Shown: positions 35,336 to 42,501 of the stretch, piece after piece
Numbering within the stretch: the first letter of the stretch is position 1
How the letters are laid out: each line of letters opens with the position of its first letter
Assembly (NCBI RefSeq): GCF_000014005.1
Contig: NC_008009.1
Span: forward strand, 2,046,001 to 2,110,000
Origin: Candidatus Koribacter versatilis Ellin345
GTDB lineage: Bacteria; Acidobacteriota; Terriglobia; Terriglobales; Acidobacteriaceae
Direction: 5' to 3'
Length of the DNA: 64,000 bases
Program-made: the position numbers and the translations under genes
The notes under the pieces: generated by a model
What the model was told of the DNA's origin: nothing
Seen by the model: only the letters and a program-made list of their open reading frames with translations
Database searches by the model: none

Positions 35336-36745
35336 CTATTTCTTCTTCTTTTGTTCGGCGCGCTTTTTCGTGGCCCAGCCTTCTTTGACTACCTGGCGAC
35401 CGCGGCCGATCGCCAGTGCATCGTCGGGGACGTTTTCGGTAATGCATGATCCCGCGCCGATGTAGGAACCTTTGCCGAGTTCGATGGGCGCGACGAGTGT
35501 CGTGTCGCTTCCGACGAAGACGTTGTCGCCAATTATGGTTCCAAATTTATTCACGCCATCGTAGTTGCAAGTGATGGTGCCCGCGCCGATGTTCACTCCG
35601 GTTCCGATCTCCGTGTCTCCAAGGTAGGTAAGGTGATTGGCTTTCGACCCTTTACCGACGCGAGTTTTCTTGGTCTCGACGAAGTTGCCGATGTGGGCTT
35701 CTTCACCGATGTCGCTGGCGGGACGGAGGTGGCAGTAGGGGCCAAGAAGTGCGCGCGCCGCGACCTTGGAGGAATCTACAATGCAGCCGTGGCGCAGAAG
35801 AACGCCGTCGCCGATGGTGGAGTTGGAGATCACGGTGTAGGACTTGATATGGCAGTCAGCGCCGATCTTTGTGTTGCCGAGAAGCTGGACGAAAGGCTCG
35901 ATGATGGTGTCGGGACCGACTTCGACGTCACTGTCGATCATGCAGGTTTCCGGCTTAAAAATCGAGACACCGGCCGACATGAGTTGCTGACATTTCTGAA
36001 GCCGCAAATGGGCGTCGAGCGAGGCGAGGTCCTGGCGCGTGTTGACGCCGAGAACTTCGTGGGAATCGTCAGCGCGAATGGCGACGACTTTTTCACTGGC
36101 GCCGCCGAGGATTGCAGCCATGTCGGTTAGGTAGTACTCGCCATGCGGATTGTCGGTGGTGAGCTTGTCGAGGTTGGCGAAGAGCGGTTGCACCCGGAAG
36201 GCGTAGATGCCGCTGTTGATTTCGCGATTACGCGCCTGCTCGGGCGTGAGCTGCTTTTGTTCCACGATGCGATCCACTTCGTCGGATTGTCCAGCATGCT
36301 TGCGGAAGACGCGTCCGTAGCCGAAGGGGTCGGGCGGTTCCGTGGTGAGGATCGTCATGGCGGCAGCGTGCTCGCGATGGAAGGCGAAGAGGCGCTCGAC
36401 AGTGTCGGTGCGGATGAGGGGGACGTCGCCGGAGAGGACGAGGACATCGTCGAAGTCCTTGAGCGCGTCGCGAGTTTGCAGGATGGCGTGACCGGTGCCG
36501 CGCTGCTCCTTCTGCTCTACGAACTGAATGCCGCTGGCCTGCATGGCTTCGCGGACACGGTCGGCTTCATGGCCAATGATGGCGAAGATCTGCGACGGCG
36601 GAACGACCTTAGCGGCGGCAGCGACGACGTGGTCGAGTAACGGCTTGCCAGCGATTTCGTGAAGTACTTTAGGGTGTTTCGATTTCAGGCGCGTGCCTTT
36701 GCCGGCCGCGAGAATCGCTATGGCAAACTTGCGATTGGTGGTCAT
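35336..36745 (-). CDS. glmU: Bifunctional UDP-GlcNAc pyrophosphorylase / glucosamine-1-phosphate acetyltransferase
   Basis: A 469-residue GlmU. The uridylyltransferase domain starts AIAILAAGKGTRLKSKHPKV with the GxGTRMxS/K loop, followed by EQKEQRGTGHAI and LVLSGDVPLI. The C-terminal half is a left-handed beta-helix of hexapeptide repeats (IGADCHIKSYTVISNSTIGD, VGKGSKANHLTYLGDTEIG, GAGTITCNYDGVNKFGT). It makes UDP-N-acetylglucosamine for peptidoglycan and lipopolysaccharide in the cytoplasm. ATG 36745; the Lys-rich C-terminus is normal for the family. Confidence 0.96.
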   Translation of the reverse strand: MTTNRKFAIAILAAGKGTRLKSKHPKVLHEIAGKPLLDHVVAAAAKVVPPSQIFAIIGHEADRVREAMQASGIQFVEQKEQRGTGHAILQTRDALKDFDDVLVLSGDVPLIRTDTVERLFAFHREHAAAMTILTTEPPDPFGYGRVFRKHAGQSDEVDRIVEQKQLTPEQARNREINSGIYAFRVQPLFANLDKLTTDNPHGEYYLTDMAAILGGASEKVVAIRADDSHEVLGVNTRQDLASLDAHLRLQKCQQLMSAGVSIFKPETCMIDSDVEVGPDTIIEPFVQLLGNTKIGADCHIKSYTVISNSTIGDGVLLRHGCIVDSSKVAARALLGPYCHLRPASDIGEEAHIGNFVETKKTRVGKGSKANHLTYLGDTEIGTGVNIGAGTITCNYDGVNKFGTIIGDNVFVGSDTTLVAPIELGKGSYIGAGSCITENVPDDALAIGRGRQVVKEGWATKKRAEQKKKK

Positions 36746-36802
36746 TGTTCAGAGTTTAGCTGGAAAAGCAAAAACATTGAAACACGAAGGGAACGAAGGT
36801 CA

Positions 36803-36844
36803 GAACAGCAGATCCTTCGTTGCTTCGCTCCTCGAGGATGACAG
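36803..36844. repeat. Diverged REP-like core
   Basis: AGAACAGCAGATCCTTCGTT followed by GCTTCGCTCCTCGAGGATGA and CAGGAGA matches the tandem repeat core at 35071-35110 with a changed loop. It lies in the gap between glmU and the upstream secreted-protein gene. Confidence 0.7.
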
Positions 36845-36914
36845 GAGACAGCGAGGTTAGGCGAGAGTGTCTTGGGTTGGCCGCTAAGAGGCTTCGTTGC
36901 TACAAAGTTTGGCG

Positions 36915-37796
36915 TTATCGCAGCGCGGCGCTGCCGCCATTTTCGGCGACCGTGTCGTCGGTCTTCTTCATTAGCTCGATGCCTTGGGCGATGGTCAGGT
37001 CGGGTTTGACCGGTTGGAAGTCGGACATGGTTTCGTCTTCCTGGATGTTGAGAGACTTCATCATGAGGACTTTGCCGGTGAAGTGCAGGTAGGAGCGGGT
37101 GGTGTCCCAGCGATCGCCGCCGATGTTGGTCTGTTCAATGACAAAGCGGCCGCCCTTGTCGAGATGGCCGAGGATCCCCCAGCCGAACTCGACTTGGTCG
37201 ATGAGCGTGCCATCGAGTTTGGCGATGCGCTTGGCGTTGGCGTCGATGAAGAGATCGCCTTTCATGCCTTGCAGAACCTTCGACTCGTGATTTGGCGGGG
37301 CGAAGTTGGGATCGGGCTCGAACGCATAATGAACGAGCTTGCCGGTTTTGCCGTCTTCCAGTCCGACGTACTTGAAGGTGAAGGCGTCTGGAATTGAGCC
37401 GAGGACGCGGTTGGCGTGCTCTTCGTCTTCCTTCTGCTGCTGTTGTTTCTTGTGCAGGGCACTGGGATCACTGAGCAAGCGATTGACGCGAGCATCGTCC
37501 TGGGCGCGCTCCTGCGCTGACAGCGGATGACCGTTGAGGGCGATGAGGCGGCTGATCACTCCCTGGCTGGTTTCGACCATCAACTTGGTGGTGGTGGCCT
37601 TCACCTTCTTCTCCATTTCTTTCCACATGAAGTGTTGGCCATTGCTGTGGGCGTGCAACTCGTTGTACACGGCGTCGCGTACGAACTGTCGGGAGTTGGC
37701 TTGGTATTCCGGAGATTGCGCGTAAGAAGTCGCAAGCATGCTGACGCATAGCAATGCCAGGATGGCGAGGGTGCGTCGTGCGGCTGTGCTGATCAA
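36915..37796 (-). CDS. Secreted protein of unknown function (possible lipoprotein-sorting-like fold)
   Basis: A 293-residue protein starting at TTG 37796 (CGGAG six bases upstream), with a signal peptide (RRTLAILALLCVSMLATSYA). The mature part begins with a helical, charged region (WKEMEKKVKATTTKLMVETS; KKQQQQKEDEE) and ends beta-rich (GDLFIDANAKRIAKLDGTLI; RFVIEQTNIGGDRWDTTRSY), loosely like periplasmic LolA-type folds, but I would not name it. A longer frame from 38066 is rejected because it would read through the structured leader. Its transcript appears to begin far upstream, with a terminator hairpin about 110 bases before the start. Confidence 0.72.
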   Translation of the reverse strand: MISTAARRTLAILALLCVSMLATSYAQSPEYQANSRQFVRDAVYNELHAHSNGQHFMWKEMEKKVKATTTKLMVETSQGVISRLIALNGHPLSAQERAQDDARVNRLLSDPSALHKKQQQQKEDEEHANRVLGSIPDAFTFKYVGLEDGKTGKLVHYAFEPDPNFAPPNHESKVLQGMKGDLFIDANAKRIAKLDGTLIDQVEFGWGILGHLDKGGRFVIEQTNIGGDRWDTTRSYLHFTGKVLMMKSLNIQEDETMSDFQPVKPDLTIAQGIELMKKTDDTVAENGGSAALR

Positions 37797-37904
37797 AGGG
37801 CACTCCGTTCCGGAGATTCTACTCTGACTTATTAGACGTGGAGCGCGGGATTGTCCGTTGCTTTTTGTTGCTCGATGATGAGAGCGGGCGAGGGTTGCAG
37901 ATGC

Positions 37905-37928
37905 AAAAAAGGCCAGCTTGCGCTGGCC
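37905..37928 (-). terminator. Intrinsic terminator at the end of the structured RNA
   Basis: Perfect 7-bp stem GGCCAGC/GCTGGCC, tetraloop, followed on the minus strand by TTTTTT. Oriented for minus-strand transcription coming from about 38140. Confidence 0.75.
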
Positions 37929-38140
37929 GGGGTAGCGGAGAGAATTTATGAGAGCGTCGGTTGACCGGAAGAAGACAGTCCCATTTGATTTGATGTCGCC
38001 GGTCACTGACCAAACCGCTGTTCCCCTGGTTTTCGGTCTCGTCAGTGAGAGCGACCTTCCAGCCAACCGATACCCGTACTAAAGCACACGAATGGCCAAA
38101 GCCGCCCGGCAGCTCAGGGCAAAGCTGCTGCTGGAAGTAG
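37905..38140 (-). ncRNA. Candidate structured RNA or attenuating leader, class unknown
   Basis: On the minus strand several stems can form: GCTGGAAG/CTTCCAGC (38130-38137 with 38056-38063), GCAGCT/AGCTGC (38109-38114 with 38123-38128), CAACCGA/TCGGTTG (38064-38070 with 37957-37963), GCGAC/GTCGC (38051-38055 with 37995-37999) enclosing GTCAGTGA/TCACTGAC (38041-38048 with 38003-38010). The segment ends in GGCCAGC-TTGC-GCTGGCC followed by six T (37928-37905). The first and third stems cross, so they would be either a pseudoknot or mutually exclusive. It is about 110 bases upstream of a minus-strand gene, so a cis-acting leader or a separate small RNA both fit. I could not match it to 6S, SRP, tmRNA, RNase P or a known riboswitch core. 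Confidence 0.5.
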
Positions 38141-38143
38141 TTC

Positions 38144-38185
38144 TTTATCAATGGGTTAGAAAATGACTAGTAACTCATTGATAAA
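38144..38185. promoter_or_regulatory. 10-bp inverted repeat at the RNA/leader promoter
   Basis: TTTATCAATG (38144-38153) and CATTGATAAA (38176-38185) are exact inverted copies with 22 bases between. The arms lie just upstream of the structured RNA; GATAAA within the left arm (minus strand) could be a -10. A dimeric regulator spanning two turns is plausible. Confidence 0.45.
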
Positions 38186-38418
38186 TTGCGAACCGATGTG
38201 TCATCGGAGTGCTGAAAGGTGTGTGTCGGGGTGCCATCCCAGAGTATTGAAGTTCCTGCACGAAATGGGAGGAACCGGGGAAGTGATGGTGTGTCACCGA
38301 GATAGGAGGCTTTTTGCTTGCGCGTGAGAATTGGAGCGCCTAAGCTAAACAGCGCATCGATCTGCACATTTCCGAGGGCAAAGGACCGCTCGAGGTTGGT
38401 TTGCATTGGGAGCGTTTC

Positions 38419-39027
38419 ATGTGGAAGTCGAATAAGAAGGAAGAGGAGCACAAGGCAGCCCCGGCTCCGGCACCAGCGCCCGCGTATCATCCGCCCGCGC
38501 CGCCGCCGGCACCGCCTGTGGCCGCGGCTCCGGTAGCACCGGTCGTACAACCACCGAAGATGGAGGTCCAACCTAAGATGGGCGACATTGCGCACATTGG
38601 AAAATCAGTGATCATTCGCGGCGAACTTTCGGGCAGCGAAGATCTTTTCCTGGATGGCGAAGTAGAAGGCAGCATCGATCTGAAGGGCCATGCGCTGACA
38701 ATCGGGCCGAATGGCCACATTAAGGCGAATGTGCATGCCAAGGAAGTCGTTGTGCACGGACGGGTGGATGGCAATATTCGCGCGGCGGACCGTGTGGAAC
38801 TGAAGAAGTCGGCGGTGCTTTCGGGCGACATCTTTACGCAGCGCATCATGATTGAAGACGGCGCGTACTTCAAAGGCGCCATCGATATCCAGAAGGCGGG
38901 AACCGAACCGAAACCGGAGCCGAAGAAGGAAACTGCTGCGGCCGCTGCGACGAATGCGACCAACACGTTCAGTTCGAGTTCGACGTTTACACCGGCATCG
39001 CAGGCACCGCTGATCGAGACAAAATAG
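38419..39027 (+). CDS. Bactofilin
   Basis: A 202-residue bactofilin: a disordered Ala/Pro-rich N-terminus (APAPAPAPAYHPPAPPPAPP), then the beta-helical DUF583 core (IGKSVIIRGELSGSEDLFLD, GHIKANVHAKEVVVHGRVDG, YFKGAIDIQKAG) and a short Ala/Thr/Ser tail. Bactofilins polymerise without nucleotide and scaffold cell-wall enzymes or curvature. ATG 38419 has GGGAG seven bases upstream; TTG 38401 is less likely. An intrinsic terminator follows the stop. Confidence 0.92.
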   Translation: MWKSNKKEEEHKAAPAPAPAPAYHPPAPPPAPPVAAAPVAPVVQPPKMEVQPKMGDIAHIGKSVIIRGELSGSEDLFLDGEVEGSIDLKGHALTIGPNGHIKANVHAKEVVVHGRVDGNIRAADRVELKKSAVLSGDIFTQRIMIEDGAYFKGAIDIQKAGTEPKPEPKKETAAAAATNATNTFSSSSTFTPASQAPLIETK

Positions 39028-39049
39028 CGTAGACAAATTCGGTGGTAGC

Positions 39050-39073
39050 AAAGGCGGCCTGCGGGCCGCTTTT
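39050..39073 (+). terminator. Intrinsic terminator after bactofilin
   Basis: AAAGGCGGCC/GGCCGCTTTT forms a 10-bp stem with one G-T pair and loop TGCG, ending in TTTT. It lies 23 bases after the bactofilin stop. Confidence 0.75.
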
Positions 39074-39079
39074 GTGCGT

Positions 39080-39110
39080 TTGGCGAGGAGGAACTCGCAA
39101 CGGTTACAAT
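39080..39110 (+). promoter_or_regulatory. Promoter giving a leaderless methyltransferase message
   Basis: TACAAT at 39105-39110 ends six bases before GTG 39117, with TTGGCG at 39080-39085 as a possible -35 (19-base spacer). A GAGGAGG-like box at 39085-39092 is too far upstream to serve as ribosome-binding site. Confidence 0.45.
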
Positions 39111-39116
39111 ACGGAC

Positions 39117-39785
39117 GTGGCCCCAGGCTTTTTCAGTAAATTTTTCGGCGGTGGAGAAAAGAATGCCGCCGGCGAGCCCGTGTCGTCGAAAGACCGCATC
39201 CAGCGGCGGTCTACCGGATTCCAGGAATTCATGAAGACGATTGGGCGCGAGGAGAACATCTGGGTCCTCGACCTTGGGCCGACCTCACCGAGCAATATTA
39301 AGATCATCACCGAGCGCGGGCATCGCATTTATAACGAAGACGTGCTCAAGGAAGCGAACGGCGCGGAACTCAAAACCAAATCCATCGACCCCTGCAAGGA
39401 AGGGCAGACGGTGGTGGACGTGACCCGTTACCTCGCGGAGAACCTGAAGCACGATCGCGAGAAGTTTGACGCGGTGATGGCCTGGGACATTCCGGACTAT
39501 CTGCCCGAAGAAGTGGTGAAGCCGACCATCGAGCGGATCCACACGATCATGAAGCCCGGCGGGATGCTGCTGGCGTTCTTCCATACAAAAGATGCGGGGC
39601 CGGATGCGCCGTACTTTCGCTATCACATTGCGGATGCACAGACACTGGAACTTCAGAAGGGGCCGCAGTTCCGCCTGCAGCGGGTATTCAATAACCGGCA
39701 CATCGAGAATTTGTTTCGCGACTATGCGTCGATTAAGTTTTTTCTGGGGCGCGACAACATTCGCGAAGTGCTGGTAATTCGGTAG
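39117..39785 (+). CDS. Class I SAM methyltransferase-like protein
   Basis: A 222-residue protein. The block NIWVLDLGPTSPSNIKIITE resembles methyltransferase motif I (normally D-x-G-x-G, here D-L-G-P-T-S), followed by FDAVMAWDIPDYLPEEVVKP (motif IV region) and MKPGGMLLAFFHTKDAG. The weak glycine loop leaves open whether it still binds SAM. GTG 39117 is chosen because a TACAAT hexamer places the transcript start at or next to it. It lies between bactofilin and the TetR export operon, with no clear link to either. Confidence 0.65.
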   Translation: MAPGFFSKFFGGGEKNAAGEPVSSKDRIQRRSTGFQEFMKTIGREENIWVLDLGPTSPSNIKIITERGHRIYNEDVLKEANGAELKTKSIDPCKEGQTVVDVTRYLAENLKHDREKFDAVMAWDIPDYLPEEVVKPTIERIHTIMKPGGMLLAFFHTKDAGPDAPYFRYHIADAQTLELQKGPQFRLQRVFNNRHIENLFRDYASIKFFLGRDNIREVLVIR

Positions 39786-39834
39786 TTTCCTAGACAATTT
39801 CTAGCGGTAAGGACGTTCGTCGAGTACGAGCGAC

Positions 39835-39878
39835 TTGACATTTTTGTGCAACCAGTAATTAATTAATGCATCAATTAA
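39835..39878 (+). promoter_or_regulatory. tetR promoter with overlapping 20-bp palindromic operator
   Basis: TTGACA at 39835-39840 is a perfect -35. The palindrome TTAATTAATGCATCAATTAA (39859-39878; arms match at seven of eight positions around central TGCA) covers the expected -10 and transcript start and ends three bases before ATG 39882. This is the expected layout for an autorepressing TetR regulator. Confidence 0.7.
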
Positions 39879-39881
39879 ATT

Positions 39882-40568
39882 ATGCACACGAAAGCCAAAG
39901 TGAAGACGAAGGTGGGGCGACCGGCAGCAAGGCTGGGGCTTGGCGCCCGAGAACTTCTGCTGAATGCGGCGACAGAGCTCTTCGCGGAATCGGGGGCAGG
40001 CGCGACGACGTTTGCCATGATCGCAAAGCGCGCAGGGTTGACGCCGGCAATGCTGCACTACTACTTCAAAGATCGCGATGAGTTATTCGATGCGGTGGTT
40101 GAGGAGCGCCTTTTACCGCTCATTCGAAATGTGTGGGGGCCGGTGCATGCGGGCGAAGACGCGGCGCAGATCGTAGAAGGGGTCGTCGGACGGTTGCTGG
40201 AGGGCGTGGAGAAGGCACCGTGGCTACCCTCCACATGGATGAGGGAGATTTTGAATGAAGGTGGCGCGCTTCGGGAACGGATTCTCGAGCGGTTGCCATA
40301 CGAGAAGCTGCGGATCCTGGGGAACGCTATTGCACGCGGGCAAAAGGACGGATTGCTGAACCCGGCGATCGTGCCGCTGCTGGCGGTGCCATCGACGATT
40401 GGGTTGGCGATGCTGCATATGGCGACGGCGAATACATGGGCTGCGATTCTCCACCAGGCACCGCTCAGCCGGGAAGCGATGAGGAAACACATCACCGGGT
40501 TGTTGTTAGATGGGCTCTGCCATAAGGGCAGAGCCTCGGCCAAAACTATTTCACGAGAGAAAAAATGA
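39882..40568 (+). CDS. TetR-family transcriptional repressor
   Basis: A 228-residue TetR regulator: N-terminal HTH (RELLLNAATELFAESGAGAT, then MIAKRAGLTPAMLHYYFKDR) and a helical ligand domain ending in a CHKGRASAK tail. First gene of a five-gene ABC-2 export operon; its stop overlaps the next start as ATGA. A 20-bp palindrome at its promoter argues for autoregulation and hence substrate-induced export. A perfect hairpin GGCTCTGCC/GGCAGAGCC (40511-40533) lies inside its 3' end. No Shine-Dalgarno box precedes ATG 39882. Confidence 0.9.
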   Translation: MHTKAKVKTKVGRPAARLGLGARELLLNAATELFAESGAGATTFAMIAKRAGLTPAMLHYYFKDRDELFDAVVEERLLPLIRNVWGPVHAGEDAAQIVEGVVGRLLEGVEKAPWLPSTWMREILNEGGALRERILERLPYEKLRILGNAIARGQKDGLLNPAIVPLLAVPSTIGLAMLHMATANTWAAILHQAPLSREAMRKHITGLLLDGLCHKGRASAKTISREKK

Positions 40569-41557
40569 TGAACCGAGGACAAAAGTCTCTCTTCCTTCGG
40601 GGCCGCGTTTTGCGTGGCCTGCTGATCCTGGTATTCGCAACGATGGGTTTCGTCGGATGCTCGAAGCGAGGGGATAGCGGATACCAGGGGTACGTCGAAG
40701 GCCGATATGTGTATGTTTCAACGCCGCAGGCGGGACGCCTTGATCACCTGGCGGCGGCGCGCGGCGACACTGTGAACGCGAGCCAGGCACTGTTCACGCT
40801 GGATCAAGAGCCAGAGCATTCCGCAGAGTTGCAGGCGCGCAAGACGCTGCTCGCGGATGAAGGAAGACTCGCCGATCTGAAGACGGGGAAGCGCCCGCCG
40901 GAGAAAGATGTGATCTCGGCGCAGTTGGCGCAGGCGAAGGTCGAGTTGCAGAAGTCGGAAGATCTGCTCAAGAGCGACGAGGCGCAATACGCGGCGGGAG
41001 GATTTTCGCTGACGGACTTGATTAGCGCGCGGGCGGCGGTTGCAGCGAATGCTGCGATCGTTCGGCAGTTCCAGAGCAACCTTGAGGTAGCGGCGTTGCC
41101 GGGACGTGAGGAGCAAATTGCAGCACAGGCTGCAGTGGTAGCGGCGGACAAGGCAGCACTGCAGCAGGCGAAATGGAAGCTACAGCAGAAGCAGGTTGCC
41201 GCGCCGAAAGATGGGCTGGTCTTCGACACGCTGTACCGGGAGGGCGATTGGGTTGCGGCGGGAACGCCTGTAGTGCAGATGCTGCCACCGGCGAATGTCG
41301 AGGTGCGGTTCTTTGTTCCCGAGACGATTGTGGGAAAGCTGAAGATCGGGCAGAAGGTGAACGTTCACTGTGACGGTTGCGACGCAGAGGTGGCTGGAGA
41401 GATCAGCTTCGTGTCGAACCAGGTGGAGTACACGCCTCCGGTGATTTACAGCAACGAGAACCGTTCCAAGCTGGTGTTCATGGTGATCGCGAGGCCTGCA
41501 GCGGACAAAGCGGCTTCGTTGCATCCGGGCCAGCCTGTGGAGGTGACGCTGCCATGA
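40565..41557 (+). CDS. HlyD/YbhG-type membrane fusion lipoprotein
   Basis: A 330-residue adaptor with a lipobox (ATMGFVGC), lipoyl half-motif (YVEGRYVYVSTPQAGRLDHL), a long coiled-coil hairpin (about residues 80-205), second lipoyl half (APKDGLVFDTLYREGDWVAA) and barrel (VEVRFFVPETIVGKLKIGQK). It should couple the inner-membrane ABC-2 transporter to the OprM-like channel, as in YbhGFSR-type exporters. ATGA overlaps at both ends. Confidence 0.9.
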   Translation: MMNRGQKSLFLRGRVLRGLLILVFATMGFVGCSKRGDSGYQGYVEGRYVYVSTPQAGRLDHLAAARGDTVNASQALFTLDQEPEHSAELQARKTLLADEGRLADLKTGKRPPEKDVISAQLAQAKVELQKSEDLLKSDEAQYAAGGFSLTDLISARAAVAANAAIVRQFQSNLEVAALPGREEQIAAQAAVVAADKAALQQAKWKLQQKQVAAPKDGLVFDTLYREGDWVAAGTPVVQMLPPANVEVRFFVPETIVGKLKIGQKVNVHCDGCDAEVAGEISFVSNQVEYTPPVIYSNENRSKLVFMVIARPAADKAASLHPGQPVEVTLP

Positions 41558-42501
41558 ATACCGCAGGGAATAGCGAATACGCAATTGATGTCGAAGGCCT
41601 GAACAAGCATTTTGGCAACAAGCATGTGGTGAACAACGTTTCGCTGCGAGTGCGGAAAGGAGAGATCTTCGGATTTCTCGGTCCGAACGGCAGCGGCAAG
41701 ACAACGACGATCCGAATGATGTGCGGGCTGCTGAAGCCGGATTCGGGGACTGGCACGTGTCTTGGCTTTGACATTCAGCGCGAGAGTGCGGCGATCAAGC
41801 GCAATGCCGGCTACATGACACAGCGGTTTTCGTTCTGGGATGACCTGACGATTACGGAGAACCTCGATTTCGTTGCGCGGATGTATGGGCTTCCGAACCG
41901 GAAGGAAGTAGTGCGGCAGACGATTGCGGATTTGGGGCTGTCGAGCCGTGCGAACCAGTTGGCGGGCCAGTTGTCGGGGGGATGGAAGCAGCGCATGGCG
42001 CTGGCGGCGTGCATGCTGCATAACCCGCAATTGCTGCTTCTCGATGAGCCGACGGCGGGGGTTGATCCGAAAGCCAGGCGCGATTTCTGGGATGAGTTGC
42101 AGGGACTCGCGGCGAAGGGAATCTCGGTGCTGGTGAGCACGCATTACATGGATGAGGCGTCGCGTTGCCACAAGCTCGCCTACATTGCATACGGCAGGCT
42201 GCTGGCTGAGGGAACAGGAGCAGAGGTGATCGCGAGCCAGAAGCTGAGCAGTTGGTCAATTTATGGTGACCACCTGATTGAATTGCAAGAGAAGTTGCGA
42301 ACGCTGCCAGGCGTGGACCAGACGGTGATTTTCGGAGATGGTCTGCACGTGAGCGGAGCCGATGCTGCGGCGCTGGAGGAAAGCGTACGGCAGGCCGCGG
42401 CGGGTAAGAACTTGCGGGCTGAAAAGATCGACACAGGGCTAGAGGATGTCTTCATTTACATGATGACCCGCTCTGCCGATAACTTCGGAGGCCAGCAATG
42501 A
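41554..42501 (+). CDS. ABC-2 transporter ATP-binding protein
   Basis: A 315-residue ATPase: Walker A FLGPNGSGKTTT, Q-loop near YMTQRFSFWDDLTI, signature QLSGGWKQRMALA, Walker B LLLLDEPTAGVDPK and H-loop VLVSTHYMDEA. The last 80 residues form the extra domain usual in ABC-2 exporter ATPases. ATG 41554 overlaps the adaptor stop as ATGA. A frame extending upstream to 41377 is just read-through of the overlapping adaptor. Confidence 0.94.
   Translation: MNTAGNSEYAIDVEGLNKHFGNKHVVNNVSLRVRKGEIFGFLGPNGSGKTTTIRMMCGLLKPDSGTGTCLGFDIQRESAAIKRNAGYMTQRFSFWDDLTITENLDFVARMYGLPNRKEVVRQTIADLGLSSRANQLAGQLSGGWKQRMALAACMLHNPQLLLLDEPTAGVDPKARRDFWDELQGLAAKGISVLVSTHYMDEASRCHKLAYIAYGRLLAEGTGAEVIASQKLSSWSIYGDHLIELQEKLRTLPGVDQTVIFGDGLHVSGADAAALEESVRQAAAGKNLRAEKIDTGLEDVFIYMMTRSADNFGGQQ

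Larger units (their letters stand above)
37797..38418. other. 622-base divergent intergenic region with structured RNA and dyads
   Basis: Between the minus-strand secreted-protein gene and plus-strand bactofilin. It contains the candidate structured RNA (37905-38140), a 10-bp inverted repeat (38144-38185), and a hairpin CCGATG-TGT-CATCGG (38193-38207). The last 200 bases before bactofilin show no clear promoter or gene. Confidence 0.7.

Noticed and set aside
36915-38066. Longer N-terminus for the secreted protein (start at 38066)
   Set aside because: It would translate through a terminator hairpin and structured RNA and bury the signal peptide behind 90 residues. TTG 37796 has a ribosome-binding site and puts the signal peptide at the N-terminus.
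37905-38140. 6S RNA, SRP RNA, tmRNA, RNase P RNA or cobalamin riboswitch
   Set aside because: None of the conserved cores I know for these (6S central bubble, SRP GGAAGGAAGCAGC loop, tmRNA tag and TPsiC end, RNase P CR motifs, B12 box) is readable. The class stays open.
41377-41553. N-terminal extension of the ABC ATPase
   Set aside because: The extension overlaps the HlyD gene in another frame and has no domain. ATG 41554 overlaps the HlyD stop as ATGA and opens directly into the ATPase fold.
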